Of a stretch of DNA of 64,000 bases, positions 12,071-23,573 are shown one piece after another (the stretch's first letter is position 1; every line of letters begins with the position of its first letter). Both the position numbers and the translations under genes were made by a program. The notes beneath the pieces are model-generated. The model had not been told where the DNA came from. It was given only the letters and a program-made list of their open reading frames with translations, and searched no databases. Origin of the DNA: Seiridium cupressi (taxonomy: Eukaryota; Ascomycota; Sordariomycetes; Amphisphaeriales; Sporocadaceae); the NCBI GenBank assembly GCA_036674765.1, contig JARVKI010000041.1, positions 62,001-126,000 on the forward strand, read 5' to 3'.

Positions 12071-13003
12071 ACCGTATGTCGGCGAAGGAATCGAGTTTGC
12101 TCGAGGCCGTGAGCAATGGCTGAGTTGTTTGCCCTTGCTCAACGAGACAGGTAAACTATGGTGATTAAATTGCCCCTGGCCAGTCTCGTATATGGCGACT
12201 CAGTTGACCTTCGTGGGGGGCATTGTCTAGCCATGAAACGTATCTTTTTGAACGATTTTGCATGTGAGAAGAGGGACTATGATAATTTGTTCTGACTAGG
12301 TGCTCGCTAAATAATAAACTCATGTTCTAGACTCCATGATCAGCACCAATTAGTGAAGAGCCGAGGGACAGAAGGCTACACAGAAGCTTTACGTGCCCCT
12401 GGGAGTCATGGTATGGGTCCGCGGAAGTGCATCTCGAAAGCACCTGCCAGCGTCCTTTTATGTATTCCATGACCTCTTTTACGAGCCAGCACTTCCTCAT
12501 CAGGCATTCATTATCCTGAACAAAAGCTTCCACTCCAAATAACCGGCTGAGCGTACTAGAAGAGGTTCCGTGTTGTAAATGTATGGCTTAACATTTAACT
12601 TCCTAAGCACTATCCTCAATGGACGGCAACCACAAGGTGCTGTGCCCCCCTGATCGCATTGTACTTCCGGGTATCTATTAGCCTAGATCTCGTTGAGGCA
12701 TCCTATAATGTTAGTGTTTATATGACTGTGCGGCAATACTATTGGTCGGAATTTTCACAGAGACAAGTACTCTACCATAGAGACTTTTGATCGATGGATT
12801 GTTGATAGCAATTATTATACGTAAGCCCAGGCTCCTTTCTCTTCCACTCTCTAACCAAGATATGCTTATTGTCAATGCATAGCTTATGCCCATGTTGATG
12901 CTCTATACCACCCGAATGCCTGACAGCATGAAAGTAGGAAAAGGTATATACTTGGAAAACAATAGCACCCTTGAACTCCATAGAACGCGATGATGCCGGC
13001 CCA
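12071..13003. other. Intergenic, tail-to-tail
   Basis: This 0.9 kb lies between the convergent secreted orphan and aspartic protease genes. Only short ORFs are present, and I see no repeat or RNA gene. Confidence 0.5.
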
Positions 13004-14559
13004 TTATAACAAAAAGAAGCCACTGCCGACAAACATGAATAGCGTGGCGGCACCCATCACGCCCACCTGTGCCCAGTCGAAGGCAGGAACTGTGGAGGCA
13101 ATGCTCTCGGTGCCAAAACCAGCGCTGGCACCATATGTTGGTGTGGTTGCTGATCCGCTGCCGGCCGAAGCAGTGACCTGGTTAGCGACAGCGGTGGCAC
13201 TTGGGATCTCAGCACCGGCACTGGCAAATGCAACAACGTTGGACGTGGTGGAGTTGAAGTCCGTCTTGGCGATTCCAATCTGGTTGTTGGTCAGGTCATA
13301 CACGACGTATGCGGACCGCAAGAACGTGTCACCCAATAGGAAAGGGTCACTGCTAAAGTTCTGAATACCAAACTGGCAAGCTTCTTTTCCTGAGTACTGG
13401 CCGCTCGTAAAAGTAGGGCCGGTGCCTGAGGTGACGAGAGAAAGGACAAGCTCGTCCATACCGACGGAGATTGTAGGACCATTGCTGCCACCGAGTTGGA
13501 ACACAAATTGGCCCTTACTGCTGGCCATTGAGCAAGGAAGTACAGCACTCCCGACGTCGCTCGAATAGATAGCACCGACCTCCTCCCAGACCTGCTTTGC
13601 CAAGTCTGTTGGAAGATAGCTGAGAGTGGTGCCCGAGTCCAGAACGACAGGAATGGGAAATGCGCTTGAAGACAATGAGTCGCTTCCGGACGAGGAGTTT
13701 GCGGTCAACGATGTCAAGTAGACCATGAACGAACTGTAGCGGCCAGACGTCGCATCCGGGATGACATCAATCCGGCTGAGGTCGCCCTCGTATTTCCCGG
13801 TATCGATTCCACCGAACAGGATGCTGCCCGTGCTCGCATCTAGATCGTTCAACCACAAGCTGTATGCGTTGGTGGCAATGAGCCCTTCGTTTTGCATCTG
13901 CACAGGCAAGTTATCGTACGCAGCCGAGTACGACTGCTCAGTGCCGACGATAGCCTCATTGATGGCATAACCAATTCCAACCAGGCCGTATGCAATGTCG
14001 GTGTCCTCGCCCAAGCCCATTGTGACATTAGTAAGACTGGCAGCGCCAATTTCGAAGTTATCCATGAAATAGTCGCCCTTCGAAGAACTTCCATCAACGT
14101 ACGCTATGCTGAACTCCCCCTTGCCGACGACGGTGTACGTGCTGGAATCCGCGGGGTCAACTGCGCAGAGAACTGTTAGCCGGTGTGGCAAGATATGGAA
14201 TGTGGCGTTGCGTGTCGCTACTCACAGGAGCCAAACGTGCAACCACTGCTGCTGCTGCTGCTCGAGGCTCGGCTAGAGGTCTCGCAAACAGACGCGGAAC
14301 TCGAGGGAACCCAAATGTCGCTACTCCCAGTATCCAACTGCAATGTCAGATTCTGGCTCGGCGTGCCGATGGCGACAGTCGCAAAGTATCCGCCTCTAGT
14401 CTCTTCATTCGTGATAACTTCGCTGTACGTGGAGGCGGCACGCTTGACGATTCCCTCCTTGGGCTGGCTCTGGCGCTTCTGAATGTCCCATTGTACCACC
14501 TGCGCTTGTGCAACTGACGCCAGCAGCGAGCTGGTCGCGATCGTGGCGGCTGATCTCAT
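13004..14559 (-). CDS. GPI-anchored pepsin-like aspartic protease (yapsin type)
   Basis: This is a secretory-pathway endoprotease of family A1. Two exons (14559-14226, 14160-13004; 65-nt intron) give 496 aa. A signal peptide (MRSAATIATSSLLASVAQA) is followed by a short propeptide with KR at 39-40, a likely processing site. The first catalytic motif is LQLDTGSSDIW (Asp76) and the second is VVLDSGTTLSY (Asp286). FDPADSSTY spans the splice junction as expected, and the flap region reads AYVDGSSSKGDYF. A Ser-rich loop (SSRASSSSSSSG) sits before the intron. The C-terminus is a Ser/Thr/Ala-rich stretch ending in a hydrophobic tail (VGVMGAATLFMFVGSGFFLL), typical of GPI attachment. It probably acts at the cell wall or plasma membrane. 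The alternative acceptor 12 nt upstream of 14161 would break this frame. Confidence 0.93.
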
Positions 14560-17280
14560 GGTCGTACCAGAATAAGGTTGACGGGATTCACGGTAGTCGT
14601 AGTTCCACAGTACAACACGGCAGGACTGATCTATCGATGTTTCGTTGCGGACGGAGCGTTCTCGGAACGAGCGCGGAAAGACAGAAAAGAAAAGTATTTA
14701 CAGTGTACAATATCCAATTGCTACTTAGCCCACAGTCGAGCGTAGATGGAGATATGAACAAGGCAGCAGGGACGCCGGGGTGACAAGGGTGTGGTCTTTA
14801 TTAAGAGATTTGCCTAGTACCAATAATGGGCCCAGTTGCTGAGGCTGTGAAAGTGAAACAAAAAGAGCGATGCCACCCAGACCAGCTGAATAGACTACAG
14901 GATGCCAAGGGACTAATATTGGGAGGATAACCTTCGTGCGCCTTGGGAAATGATGGATTGGTTCGGCGAGTGGAGATTGAGAAGAAAGAGACGACGACAC
15001 AACTGAGCAGAGAGGCCTCAAATGCTAGTGTAGCATGCATGCCTACATTGACCTTGGGCATGTGGCACTAGAAGCGTCGCAAGGACGCGACAGATCCGGG
15101 CGGAGCGACCAGGGTGGCAAACGTGCATCGTCTCCAGTGTTGGGCTTTTTCAGCAGCCAGCAGGAGGTCCAAGCTGGAAAATGCACACATCTACTAGGCT
15201 AAGTTATTTTGGTCACGCATAACTCAGTCAAGGCATATCATAAAATATTTTTTAAAAATATAACCATATCCGACACAGCGTAGATACTTTATTCAATAAG
15301 TTTTAGATTTGTCTAGTTTTTTCTCGATTTTATTATAATAGTTTGGTCAGGTTTCTATTGAAATACTGTGGAGAAGTGTGCAATTTTTAGCTTGGACCTC
15401 CTGCCAGAAGGAAAGAAGGCCTCGCTCAAATCATGGGGTCCCGGTTCTAAGCTCGGGCGGCGCCTTTAGCTGAGAGCTAGCAGCTGCAGCCACACAAAGC
15501 TTGCCATCATCATGATGCTTGTCTCTGCTCTATGAAGCTCGTCCGTGGCCGCCTTCACTCTGAGATCGGGGGAGCGCAGCTGCAGGTACTGTGCTGGCGT
15601 ACTCGGGGGAAGCGACGTGAAACGGTGACAAGTCGTCATCTGGTTGAGGATCTGATTTGGCCGGCTTTCATTGGTCTTGGCAGACCTCGGTCGGAAGCTC
15701 AGAATCAGATGATACCGGGAGGAGCTGCCAGCGAGATCAGGAACCAGAACCTAACTGCTGCTAGAGACCCGGCGCCGGAAATGCGGCTCAGAATTCGAGA
15801 CGATTGCCCGCACCGCCACGCCTGAGCTCCTGTGACCATCACAATGTCCAGGACTGCACTTTTTGGAAGAGAGCAGCCTGGTAATTACTGCCAGGCTGCC
15901 TGGAACATGGCGTGCAGCCTCAGGGGAGTAATCCAGCGGCTGCTCTCATGCTAAATTCTATTCTTGGCAGCTGAACGTAGGCGCGCGTGTTTCCGCATTT
16001 CCGTTTTCCAGAGCGGAATGCAACCAAGTCAACATCAGCCTCGTAAGTGAAACAATGCTTCCTCGACAACCCGTTTCAGGCCTTGAATCCGCAAACCAAT
16101 AACGATCATACAATACTTCACGAGCGTAAGCGCATTTCCACGGGCATGCCAACACTACAGCGTCTACGAAGTTGTTTGCTTTCGCTCTTCGCAATGCCTT
16201 TTTGTTCGCGCCAAGGGGATGGCGCTTCCAGAGCGACAACACCGCCTCAAGTAATAGTACGGCGGCTATCTCCCTCGCCTACACATTCCTATTTAACCCT
16301 GACCTGGGCATGAGAACGTCGGGTTTGACTAAGCATCTTCTATTTGTAAATTCGCCTGCGCCGCCTAGCCGGCAGCCGGATGATTCGATCTGGCTGGGAC
16401 CACATCAAGCTGTATGTAGTTACTCCTGTTAGTTTACGTCTAAATGAGTCAGCTGGCAAAAGTCGCCCGCAAAGCAGCCTTTTCAGATGAAGTCATGTCT
16501 GGGCTCCAGGTGACGTCACGCTAGATTCTTTGGCCCTGTTGAAGCGCTACTCCTCCACGATACCGTACGCTTGGATCCCCCTTCTAGTTAAGCGATCCCT
16601 CGCAGTGCAAGTCTGCCGGGCATGGCGTTCATGAATTTGAATTACCTACCATGGTTCCCGCATCGCGAGGAACTTGGATGATCAGTGACCTGCTGCAATG
16701 CCCAAATTTGCGCGACAGTAGAGACTATTCTCATCAAATCTCGATGAATCCCAACGTCAGTTGACGAACCGGAAGTCATGGTCCGTCTACCGTCTGCCCC
16801 ACATCATTGATCTACATTATACATCAAGTCAACGACGAGAAAGGAAAGACTCGCCGCCATGGGGTTCGTGAGATGCCTTGGTCGTCGTGCAATTGAGGTG
16901 CTGTCCTCGACCAGAGTCGGTTACGACGTGGGGGCCCGGACGTAAGCTCCGTAGTTGAATGCAAGTACATGTATATATGTGCGGACCCATTTCACGATTA
17001 TCCATGAAGTCTGTTCGACTATATTACGAATTTACTTCCCTCTCTTCTTACATTGGCACGCCAATTCTTCCTACGGCACTCACTGGTCCTATCTGACGTG
17101 TCCAAAGAAGCGCAACTAGAGCAACCACGATCCAACGCGGACTTTGTCATTTGGTTGTTCAAGATACCCCAGCACAGCGATTTCTTGTCTCACTTCTGCT
17201 CCCAAATATACCCAACTTGAGCATTAGATATCTCTTACAGCATAGCAACCGGCGTCGGCGAGGCCCTACATTATCCAACA
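14560..17280. other. Long gene-free stretch with AT-rich island and hairpin
   Basis: No gene can be supported in this 2.7 kb. An AT-rich island lies at about 15235-15365 (runs of A/T, almost no GC). A perfect 9-bp inverted repeat, GCAGCCTGG at 15873-15881 and CCAGGCTGC at 15891-15899, lies further on. ORFs of 75-100 codons occur on both strands but show no family features. A TATA-like string (GTATATATGT) at about 16972-16981 lies some 300 bp before the small gene at 17281. Confidence 0.5.
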
Positions 17281-17498
17281 TGTGTCCTTCGAAACAACTT
17301 AGGACAATCTGTCAAGGCTGCAAGAAAGTAAATAGCGAGCAACATGTTGAATTCTTCTGTCCGATTGCGCGGGAGCAGCAGTTCGCCCTAAAGACAGATT
17401 GCCCGCATTATAAGCATGAGGCGCTGAACATCAGCAATTTCATCTGCGACAAATGCCTCAAGGACATCGGCTGGAGCAGCGAAATGCTCACTGGTTGA
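17281..17498 (+). CDS. Small Cys-rich intracellular protein, unknown function
   Basis: A 72-aa frame starts with MCPSKQLRTICQGCKK and has no signal peptide. Cysteines come in CxxC-like pairs: CQGC near residues 12-15, FCP, then DCPHYKH and CDKCL near the C-terminus. This C/H spacing resembles the many short zinc-ribbon-like fungal proteins of unknown role. The same frame is open upstream to 17151 but this ATG fits the family pattern best. It is the only ORF with coding-like character between 15 and 17.8 kb. Confidence 0.5.
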
Positions 17499-17828
17499 AA
17501 ACGATAGCTCGGCCGACGGGCTGATTCCCACGAAGATGTACTTTGAATGTATCATAAATTGTCCAGAAACCCGGGGCGCAACGGAGTCGATTGTATATGG
17601 GGATGAGCAATGATGTTTCGGAGTGGTTAATCCACAACCTGGAGGTCGTCAATTGGGACGTATGAGCAAGTTGGGTTCGAAGTGAAGAAGGGGTATGCTC
17701 ATCTCCTCCAATCGTGCCATATAGAAGCAAAACGTTTGTTCAGCCAGACACGAACATCCTTATTCGTGTCACCCTCAGCAAATATCAGTTTGATCGCGTG
17801 ACGTAAGCAAGCATGTTGTTTCATGCAC
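17499..17828. other. Intergenic, tail-to-tail
   Basis: A short convergent spacer. I see nothing in it. Confidence 0.5.
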
Positions 17829-18218
17829 TCAAGCGAGACTCTCGTAGCCCATCCCGATCTTCCACCACCGCGCCATACCCTTTCGCTCCATTACGGCCCC
17901 AAACTCGGCGACCGAGTCAACCTCATTGAAGGGTGCCGTTCGCTCTGGTGTATCCTGGTCACAGATTTGCTGTACGGCGGGCTTCTGCACGCAGTGAAAA
18001 TCTTTGTACCTCAGCTCATGCACCGCGCTGACCCAGCTGCTCAAGGAGTCCTCGTCTGTACTCTCTGCGTACATGATACCTGGTGACCCTCCATAACGGA
18101 CAAGAACGTAGGGGATGTTTCGGTGCAAAGCGGCTTTCTTGACGCGTTGAAGCTTCTTGCGGGACGTGACATGGTGGGTTCGAATTAGAGTGGTGAAGAG
18201 TGTCAAAGGACGGACCAT
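17829..18218 (-). CDS. Conserved small fungal protein, unknown function
   Basis: A single-exon gene of 129 aa, with ATG at 18218 in an acceptable context (CACCATGG). The N-terminal half is basic (SRKKLQRVKKAALHRNIPYVLVRYGGSPGIMY). The central part SSWVSAVHELRYKDFHCVQKPA recalls small uncharacterised ascomycete proteins I remember with VRYGGSPGIMY and LRYKDF motifs. There is no signal peptide or transmembrane segment. I cannot assign a function. Confidence 0.7.
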   Translation of the reverse strand: MVRPLTLFTTLIRTHHVTSRKKLQRVKKAALHRNIPYVLVRYGGSPGIMYAESTDEDSLSSWVSAVHELRYKDFHCVQKPAVQQICDQDTPERTAPFNEVDSVAEFGAVMERKGMARWWKIGMGYESLA

Positions 18219-18933
18219 GGTGAAACAATCATCCTCCGGTTCGGGTGGCAGCTATGCGAGGCGTCTGCCTTATTCCTGCGAACGTCTGAGCCAGAAATCA
18301 GATTACCAGGACTGGCAAGCCAAGAGCACGTGGTATCAGTGGTCTGGGCTGGCCTGGCTGCATACGGCAATCCGTTGTCTGTAGCAAAATACTGCAATTG
18401 TAGGACAAGTTAAAGCGCCAAGATCACAGTGATATGAAAAATTAGGAGTGAGGATTGGAGATGAGGCGGACAACACGGAACAATTGAGCTATGGCCATGG
18501 CGGAAACGAATCTGTATTTGTCGAGATGTCGAGGGACGCGTTAAGCAGCCCACTATTAGATGCACCTTGTCACGTGGTTTTCTCGGCTAAAGCACCAAGG
18601 ATATACTGTTTATGCTTAAGTGTATGATCACTAAATATTATCATAGTGAGGCGCAAGCAATGGATAAATCTGTTCAGGCTTTGTGAGACGGCAAAGGGTT
18701 GTTTAGACACATGGACTGTGCCCCTCGAGGGGCTGCTCGGTGCCTAGAAGATGGGTTCTGCACCCAGCTCCCCTCCTCTCTGGCATCACCAAACTTCACG
18801 AGAACTCACTTGTTTGATTTCACACAATCCTGCCATCCCTCTGTGTCGTCACACAGTGAAATTTTTAACCCCGGATCATTGAAGTGCTCAGGAAACTCTA
18901 AATAACGAGCGTTTCTCCGAGCAGAATTGAGCC
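18219..18933. promoter_or_regulatory. Divergent intergenic region
   Basis: Separates the divergent genes at 18218 (minus) and 18934 (plus), so it should hold both promoters. No specific motif stands out. Confidence 0.4.
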
Positions 18934-19505
18934 ATGTCTGTCGTCGCTAGCGACACCAAGGTGGATGCTTTTCATCGATTCATGGAGCTGCCGGTTGAGC
19001 TTCGACTGAAGGTAATACCTCCCTTGTCGCCTTCTGCGCATATACAGAGTTGAAACATGCCCAGGTCTATGAGCATCTCGTGGTCATTTCTGACCCCTGG
19101 GCCTGTGGTCGACCTCTGCCCGCCATATTCCTGGCCAATAAGAAGATCTTCGCCGAGGCAATGGATGTCTTCTTACACAACAACTCGTTCCACATGTACA
19201 CGGAGACTGCTGGCATGGAGTGGGTACAGTTTCTTCTCGATACATGCAAGACGGGCGTTGTAGGCAACCTGACCGTCTTCATGGATCGGGTCTCTCCCTG
19301 CTGGTTCGCTCACATGAGACCGCTGCTGACAGGTCGGCCTTTCGGAGTCAAGGTATTGAGCCTACGGTCGAGCGCAGTGGGAGTGGGTAGGAAGGAGCTC
19401 GAGTATGTGATGGAAGAGTTGCTGTGCTATTTGGAACGCCAGTCCGACCGGGTGGAGTACAACTCCACTTCGAGAAGCGTCATCTTGAAGCTTGAAAAGG
19501 TTTAG
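18934..19505 (+). CDS. F-box/2EXR-like fungal protein, unknown function
   Basis: Two exons (18934-19011, 19065-19505; 53-nt intron with GTAATA donor) give 172 aa. The N-terminus contains FMELPVELRLKVYEHL across the splice junction, the usual LPxELRxxIYE start of fungal F-box-like or 2EXR-type proteins. This is followed by LPAIFLANKKIFAEAMDVFLHNNSF, the common 'return of exons' pattern. The C-terminal half matches nothing I know. These proteins are numerous in Pezizomycotina. An adaptor role in protein turnover is possible but unproven here. Confidence 0.75.
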
Positions 19506-20180
19506 GAATGGATGAATGGGCGACATGCACTGGTGATCTGGTTGGAATGAAAGTCGGAACCCGGAAGACCTTAGGAGCAAAAAAGCAGCACGAGCTTCTT
19601 TTACAAAAAGACTAAGATTTTAGTATATTCCAGCAAACTTTGAGCCATGCTTTTCTGACTAGACATGTGTAACGGCATAAGATGGAGCTGAGCATGCTAC
19701 ATGGCGACCAGGCAGCTAAGATTTAGACAGAGGGGCTGGAATACCTATCTCGGAAGACATGGACCTAACTTGACACGAACTCTATGCCAATAATAGAATT
19801 ATAAGTGTCCGGATACTTGAGATATTTGAGTGCTGCCGTGCTGTTCAACACATCTCGCATGCAAGACACGAAGATCCCGCTTTCGGTCTGCCGCGTTTTT
19901 ATCGCCCAAAATAGTTACCTAGGTCTGGCTGCATGTTCTTTTTCTGACACGTTATAATATGTCTTCATCGCCTTTATATATTTGAGCACATTTTGGAATC
20001 CAAGTGCCCCATCTTACGCTATCTCCGAAGGGTTTACCGCCATTCCAAAAAACGACGCATACGAGCACGTTCTCTTGGATATATCATGCCTTCACCAATA
20101 GACGTCAGAGCGCATGCTCATGAACATAATATATTCTCCTCTATCAGTGCTGGAGACAGTGCATAGAAAAATCAGCTGTT
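19506..20180. other. Intergenic
   Basis: No feature recognised apart from the likely promoter of the RNase H gene. Confidence 0.5.
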
Positions 20181-21449
20181 ATGGATGTGGCAGAACCCGA
20201 ATCCCCGCGATCGGATGGTGACAATCCTTCTATACAAACCTATTCGGATTCTAAACAGGAGACTACTGGGATTACTGCTGGAGTGTTGGAACTGGCAATC
20301 AAAGAACAAACGGTGTCAAGCCCTACGGAGGACGCGCCCATTGCCCCCACGATTCCACCCAGTCCAGCTCGTCTTCCAGCAGAATACTCAAATGTGTCCT
20401 CCCGAGACTGCGGATACCCTGAAGATGAAGCAAACCTCGACAGGAATGCACTGCGAAAGAAAAGACGCCTGTGGGTGCAAAATCAGGTAACTGGAGCTAG
20501 GACAACTGAACAACTACATTCTGAAGCTGAGTCTAGGCTTCCGGACAAGGGCCCCTGTTGGGTATGTGCTAGAAGGAACCTTTCTCAGATATGTCCACAG
20601 CTGGTCTCGCGGCAAGCAAATCCGAGGATCATCATTGAGGACCATTTGAAAGCAGCGGTCTTCGCGGCCGAGGCGGCCAATCCTTCCTGGAACCCAAACG
20701 AGCAGCGAGTCGTCTTCTACACTGACATGGCAGCCAAAAATGGGGCGAAGCACGACGTGAGTGTCGCAGGGGCTGGTGTGACGTACAGGCGCATACTGGA
20801 GGACGATGTCTCAGACTGGTCTGATGCGCTGTACGGCATCCTAGGTACCAATCGCCCGGACAAGGCGGAGCTGTACGCCATCGGAATGGCATTACAAATC
20901 GCTGTTGTGGAACTACAGACCATTTGTGAGAGGCTTGGTAACCCAGAGGAGCAATCCGAGATTACGGCTCCGACAGTAATCATCATCACTGACTCGCAAG
21001 CATCCCTGTACTTCATACATGATTACGTCTGGCAAGGCACTATCCCACCTATGTTCTCCCCAGAAATCTTTTTCAGACTAATGCTGCCGCTTGCCAGGCT
21101 CCAGGAGCTCAAGGTACCCGTATACTTCCACTGGGTACCGTCTCACACGGCTATTGAGGGCAACTGCCGTGCCGATGCCTTGGCTGGAAGAGCGAGCAAG
21201 TGGACGACGGAAAGTTTTCCAGAAAGGACGTATCAAACATCATTGAAATGCGAGGTGATTGAGATACGCGGCACAACAGCCCAAGCATACGTTCCTGTGT
21301 ATGGAAAGGGGTTGGTTAAAGGAGCCTCGAAATGCAGGAAGCGCTCCAAACGCAAAGTTTATTCGATGTTGGCGAAACAAATCGACGGAATGCAGTCCAA
21401 ATGGATATCGGATCAGTTCTCACAGTCTTACCAACCCGGCAGTACGTAG
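20181..21449 (+). CDS. Stand-alone RNase H type-1 domain protein
   Basis: One uninterrupted 422-aa frame. Residues 1-120 are low-complexity. Residues 126-138 have Cys residues (CWVCARRNLSQIC) that could bind metal. The RNase H fold spans about 175-340. The acidic catalytic set is complete: Asp182 (FYTDMA), Glu230 (KAELYAIGMAL), Asp271 (IITDSQASL) and Asp332 (GNCRADALA), with His322 in WVPSHTAIEGN. The C-terminal 80 residues are basic. This is the retroelement-like RNase H variant common in fungi, but no reverse transcriptase, integrase or long terminal repeat is found around it. It may be a captured retrotransposon domain or a host RNase H paralogue. RNase H would cleave RNA in RNA-DNA hybrids. 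A small hairpin (GCTCG/CGAGC at 21522-21537) follows the stop. Confidence 0.85.
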   Translation: MDVAEPESPRSDGDNPSIQTYSDSKQETTGITAGVLELAIKEQTVSSPTEDAPIAPTIPPSPARLPAEYSNVSSRDCGYPEDEANLDRNALRKKRRLWVQNQVTGARTTEQLHSEAESRLPDKGPCWVCARRNLSQICPQLVSRQANPRIIIEDHLKAAVFAAEAANPSWNPNEQRVVFYTDMAAKNGAKHDVSVAGAGVTYRRILEDDVSDWSDALYGILGTNRPDKAELYAIGMALQIAVVELQTICERLGNPEEQSEITAPTVIIITDSQASLYFIHDYVWQGTIPPMFSPEIFFRLMLPLARLQELKVPVYFHWVPSHTAIEGNCRADALAGRASKWTTESFPERTYQTSLKCEVIEIRGTTAQAYVPVYGKGLVKGASKCRKRSKRKVYSMLAKQIDGMQSKWISDQFSQSYQPGST

Positions 21450-21716
21450 ACCTGAGACGCTGATAGTGTTCGTATCCGACCCGAAGAGGGGTGGGGGATG
21501 AAGAGAGGAGAGAGAGAGCTGGCTCGAGGGAACGAGCTTTCCCAAAAAAGAGTAGAGGGATAGGTTATTACTCCTATAGCAACAAAGGCTATTTCATGTG
21601 TACCTTTGTGTGCAAGCCAATCATAATTGCAACCCAGTTACAATTGTTGCGTTGACTCTTGCTGGACTTCTTACCAGGGTGGCGCGGGTTTGTAATCGGA
21701 CCAGTACGAGATCTCT

Positions 21717-23573
21717 TCAATTCCTTTCGTCGTCTGTCCCAACGGTATATCCTCTCGCAACACCACTTCGACCTTCTTGCACCAGCGTGCTCTCCTCGTA
21801 TTCCTTCTCGTTTTCATCGACGTCTCTGAAATCACTACCTAGTCCTTGCCAAGTCCTCTGCGATCGAAGATACTCGGCGCCAGGGCTGATGACGCCGTTC
21901 ACCATGGCTATCTCACCGATCTTGCGTTGCATCAGTGCATTCGATGGTTCAGTTGAATTTTGTGTTCTCGAAGAGCTTTCCGTTGGTTTAGCACCATTTG
22001 TGGTAGTTTGCTGGTTGCGCATTGCCATCCTCATAGGACGACTATTGCTGATCAGCTTGCCTGTGCGGAGATCAAATTCAGGAGGCTCTGATTCGTCATC
22101 ATCTACACCTCCATCGACTTCCTCTTTGGGGGTGTTGATGTTTGGATCGTCCACTTCTCCGTTCTTTTGCTCTTCGTTCGTCTTGTCCTCGCCGCTGCCA
22201 AGACCTTCAATTCCTCCCCACCAACTTCCGTCCCAGATTCTCTTGTCATCCCCTGCAAGGGCCAACTCCAATTCGAAAGGCGTCAAGACAGGCTTCCACA
22301 TACCGTCCTGTTCTACTAGCCCGCTCTCCCAGCAACCAACCACAACCCAACCATCGACCTCTGCAAAATTTGCCAATTTGGCAGCGTTGAGCTTACCAAC
22401 CACGATTGTGTAGCTCTTCTTGCCAGCGGCCGCAATCTGGTCCCTGAGTTTCGTAATGGTAGGCAAATAATTGGCGACCGACAATGTGTTGACCAAGATG
22501 CCGAAGATGGAAGCTGTGGCAAGTCGGATTACAAGGCCATAACGCCGGCGTAGGAGCCCTGCCGTTGCTGATGGGTCCGGGGTGGATGTTGCAGCCGTAG
22601 TATAAGGTGACACCGGAGTGCTGTATATACGTAGCGAAGAGAGCCGCGAGGATAGTGTTAGCAGGAGGGCTGTGGGAGGTGTCGAGATGTGGAAGAGGTG
22701 GTGGTCTTTGAGGTCTAGCTCGACCGTGTGTTGAATTGTACCTGCTCCTCCTTGTGGTAGATTGCTTGTTTGTTCATCAAGTGTAACGATCTTCCTGTTA
22801 GGTATTACGGCACTCGGATCCCTCACGATCTGCGTTGCCTTGACGCGTGTCCAACCTTTCTCAGATAACCTCACACATATTGACTGAACATGTTCTTGAA
22901 ACATGACATCTGCCATGACGATGACTTTTTCCTGTTTGTTGTTCTCGAATTCCTTCTCGAAAGAATCCAGGACAGCGTCGTAATCCAGCTTCTGCCTCGT
23001 AAAGATGTGCACCACTGGCAACCTCGCTGTAGGACTCAAACATGCCCGCCCATAATGTATCACAGCCTGCGCATCCGCATGCTCCGCCGCGATTTCATCA
23101 ACGCAACATGAGCTGTAAGAAGTATCGGCCAGAACGTATAGCCTTGGTATTATTCTTTCCTCTTTGTGACCCTCTCCTTGTACGCTCTTCGCCATCTCGT
23201 TCTCTGCTCCTTCGTTGAAAACTGGCCGTGGCGTATTCATATCCGTTTCTAGGGCGCCTTCTTCCTTCTTTTCACTATTTGTCGGCTTATTAGGGCAAAT
23301 ACTGAGAGGCAACCTTTCCAGCTCCCTGCTCAGCGCCTCAACCACCCATCCCGCATCCCTTAGCATGGCATCAGGGAACTGTAGAGCAACGCGGCGCCAA
23401 CCCTTCTCAGCTATTTCGGTAGCGGTACGCTCAATCTCGTAGACATGGAAGAGTTCATCGTCGCCTCTGTTGGGCTTTTGAGCCTCCAAGGCAGTGGTAG
23501 ATGTCGGGTCTTCATAGAAGGTGTGTTCGGCCGGTGTCGAAAGGACAGGAGCAGATGTGAGGTCGGACGCCAT
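21717..23573 (-). CDS. DPH2: Diphthamide biosynthesis protein 2 (DPH2)
   Basis: With Dph1, Dph2 forms the radical-SAM-like [4Fe-4S] enzyme that transfers the 3-amino-3-carboxypropyl group to the diphthamide His of EF2 in the cytosol. The intronless frame encodes 618 aa. Three blocks are visible. The first contains VALQFPDAML and SYSSCCVDE (Cys156-157). The second contains IHYGRACLS (Cys178). The third contains WVVVGCWESGLV. DGSWWGG, and near the C-terminus YLRSQRTWQGLG, are strongly family-like. Acidic low-complexity insertions at about 95-140 and 450-510 lengthen it compared with yeast. It is convergent with the RNase H gene (267-bp gap). Confidence 0.95.
   Translation of the reverse strand: MASDLTSAPVLSTPAEHTFYEDPTSTTALEAQKPNRGDDELFHVYEIERTATEIAEKGWRRVALQFPDAMLRDAGWVVEALSRELERLPLSICPNKPTNSEKKEEGALETDMNTPRPVFNEGAENEMAKSVQGEGHKEERIIPRLYVLADTSYSSCCVDEIAAEHADAQAVIHYGRACLSPTARLPVVHIFTRQKLDYDAVLDSFEKEFENNKQEKVIVMADVMFQEHVQSICVRLSEKGWTRVKATQIVRDPSAVIPNRKIVTLDEQTSNLPQGGAGTIQHTVELDLKDHHLFHISTPPTALLLTLSSRLSSLRIYSTPVSPYTTAATSTPDPSATAGLLRRRYGLVIRLATASIFGILVNTLSVANYLPTITKLRDQIAAAGKKSYTIVVGKLNAAKLANFAEVDGWVVVGCWESGLVEQDGMWKPVLTPFELELALAGDDKRIWDGSWWGGIEGLGSGEDKTNEEQKNGEVDDPNINTPKEEVDGGVDDDESEPPEFDLRTGKLISNSRPMRMAMRNQQTTTNGAKPTESSSRTQNSTEPSNALMQRKIGEIAMVNGVISPGAEYLRSQRTWQGLGSDFRDVDENEKEYEESTLVQEGRSGVARGYTVGTDDERN

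Noticed and set aside
21598..22413. 271-codon plus-strand ORF
   Set aside because: Antisense to DPH2; Ser/Pro-rich translation arises from codon bias of the real gene.
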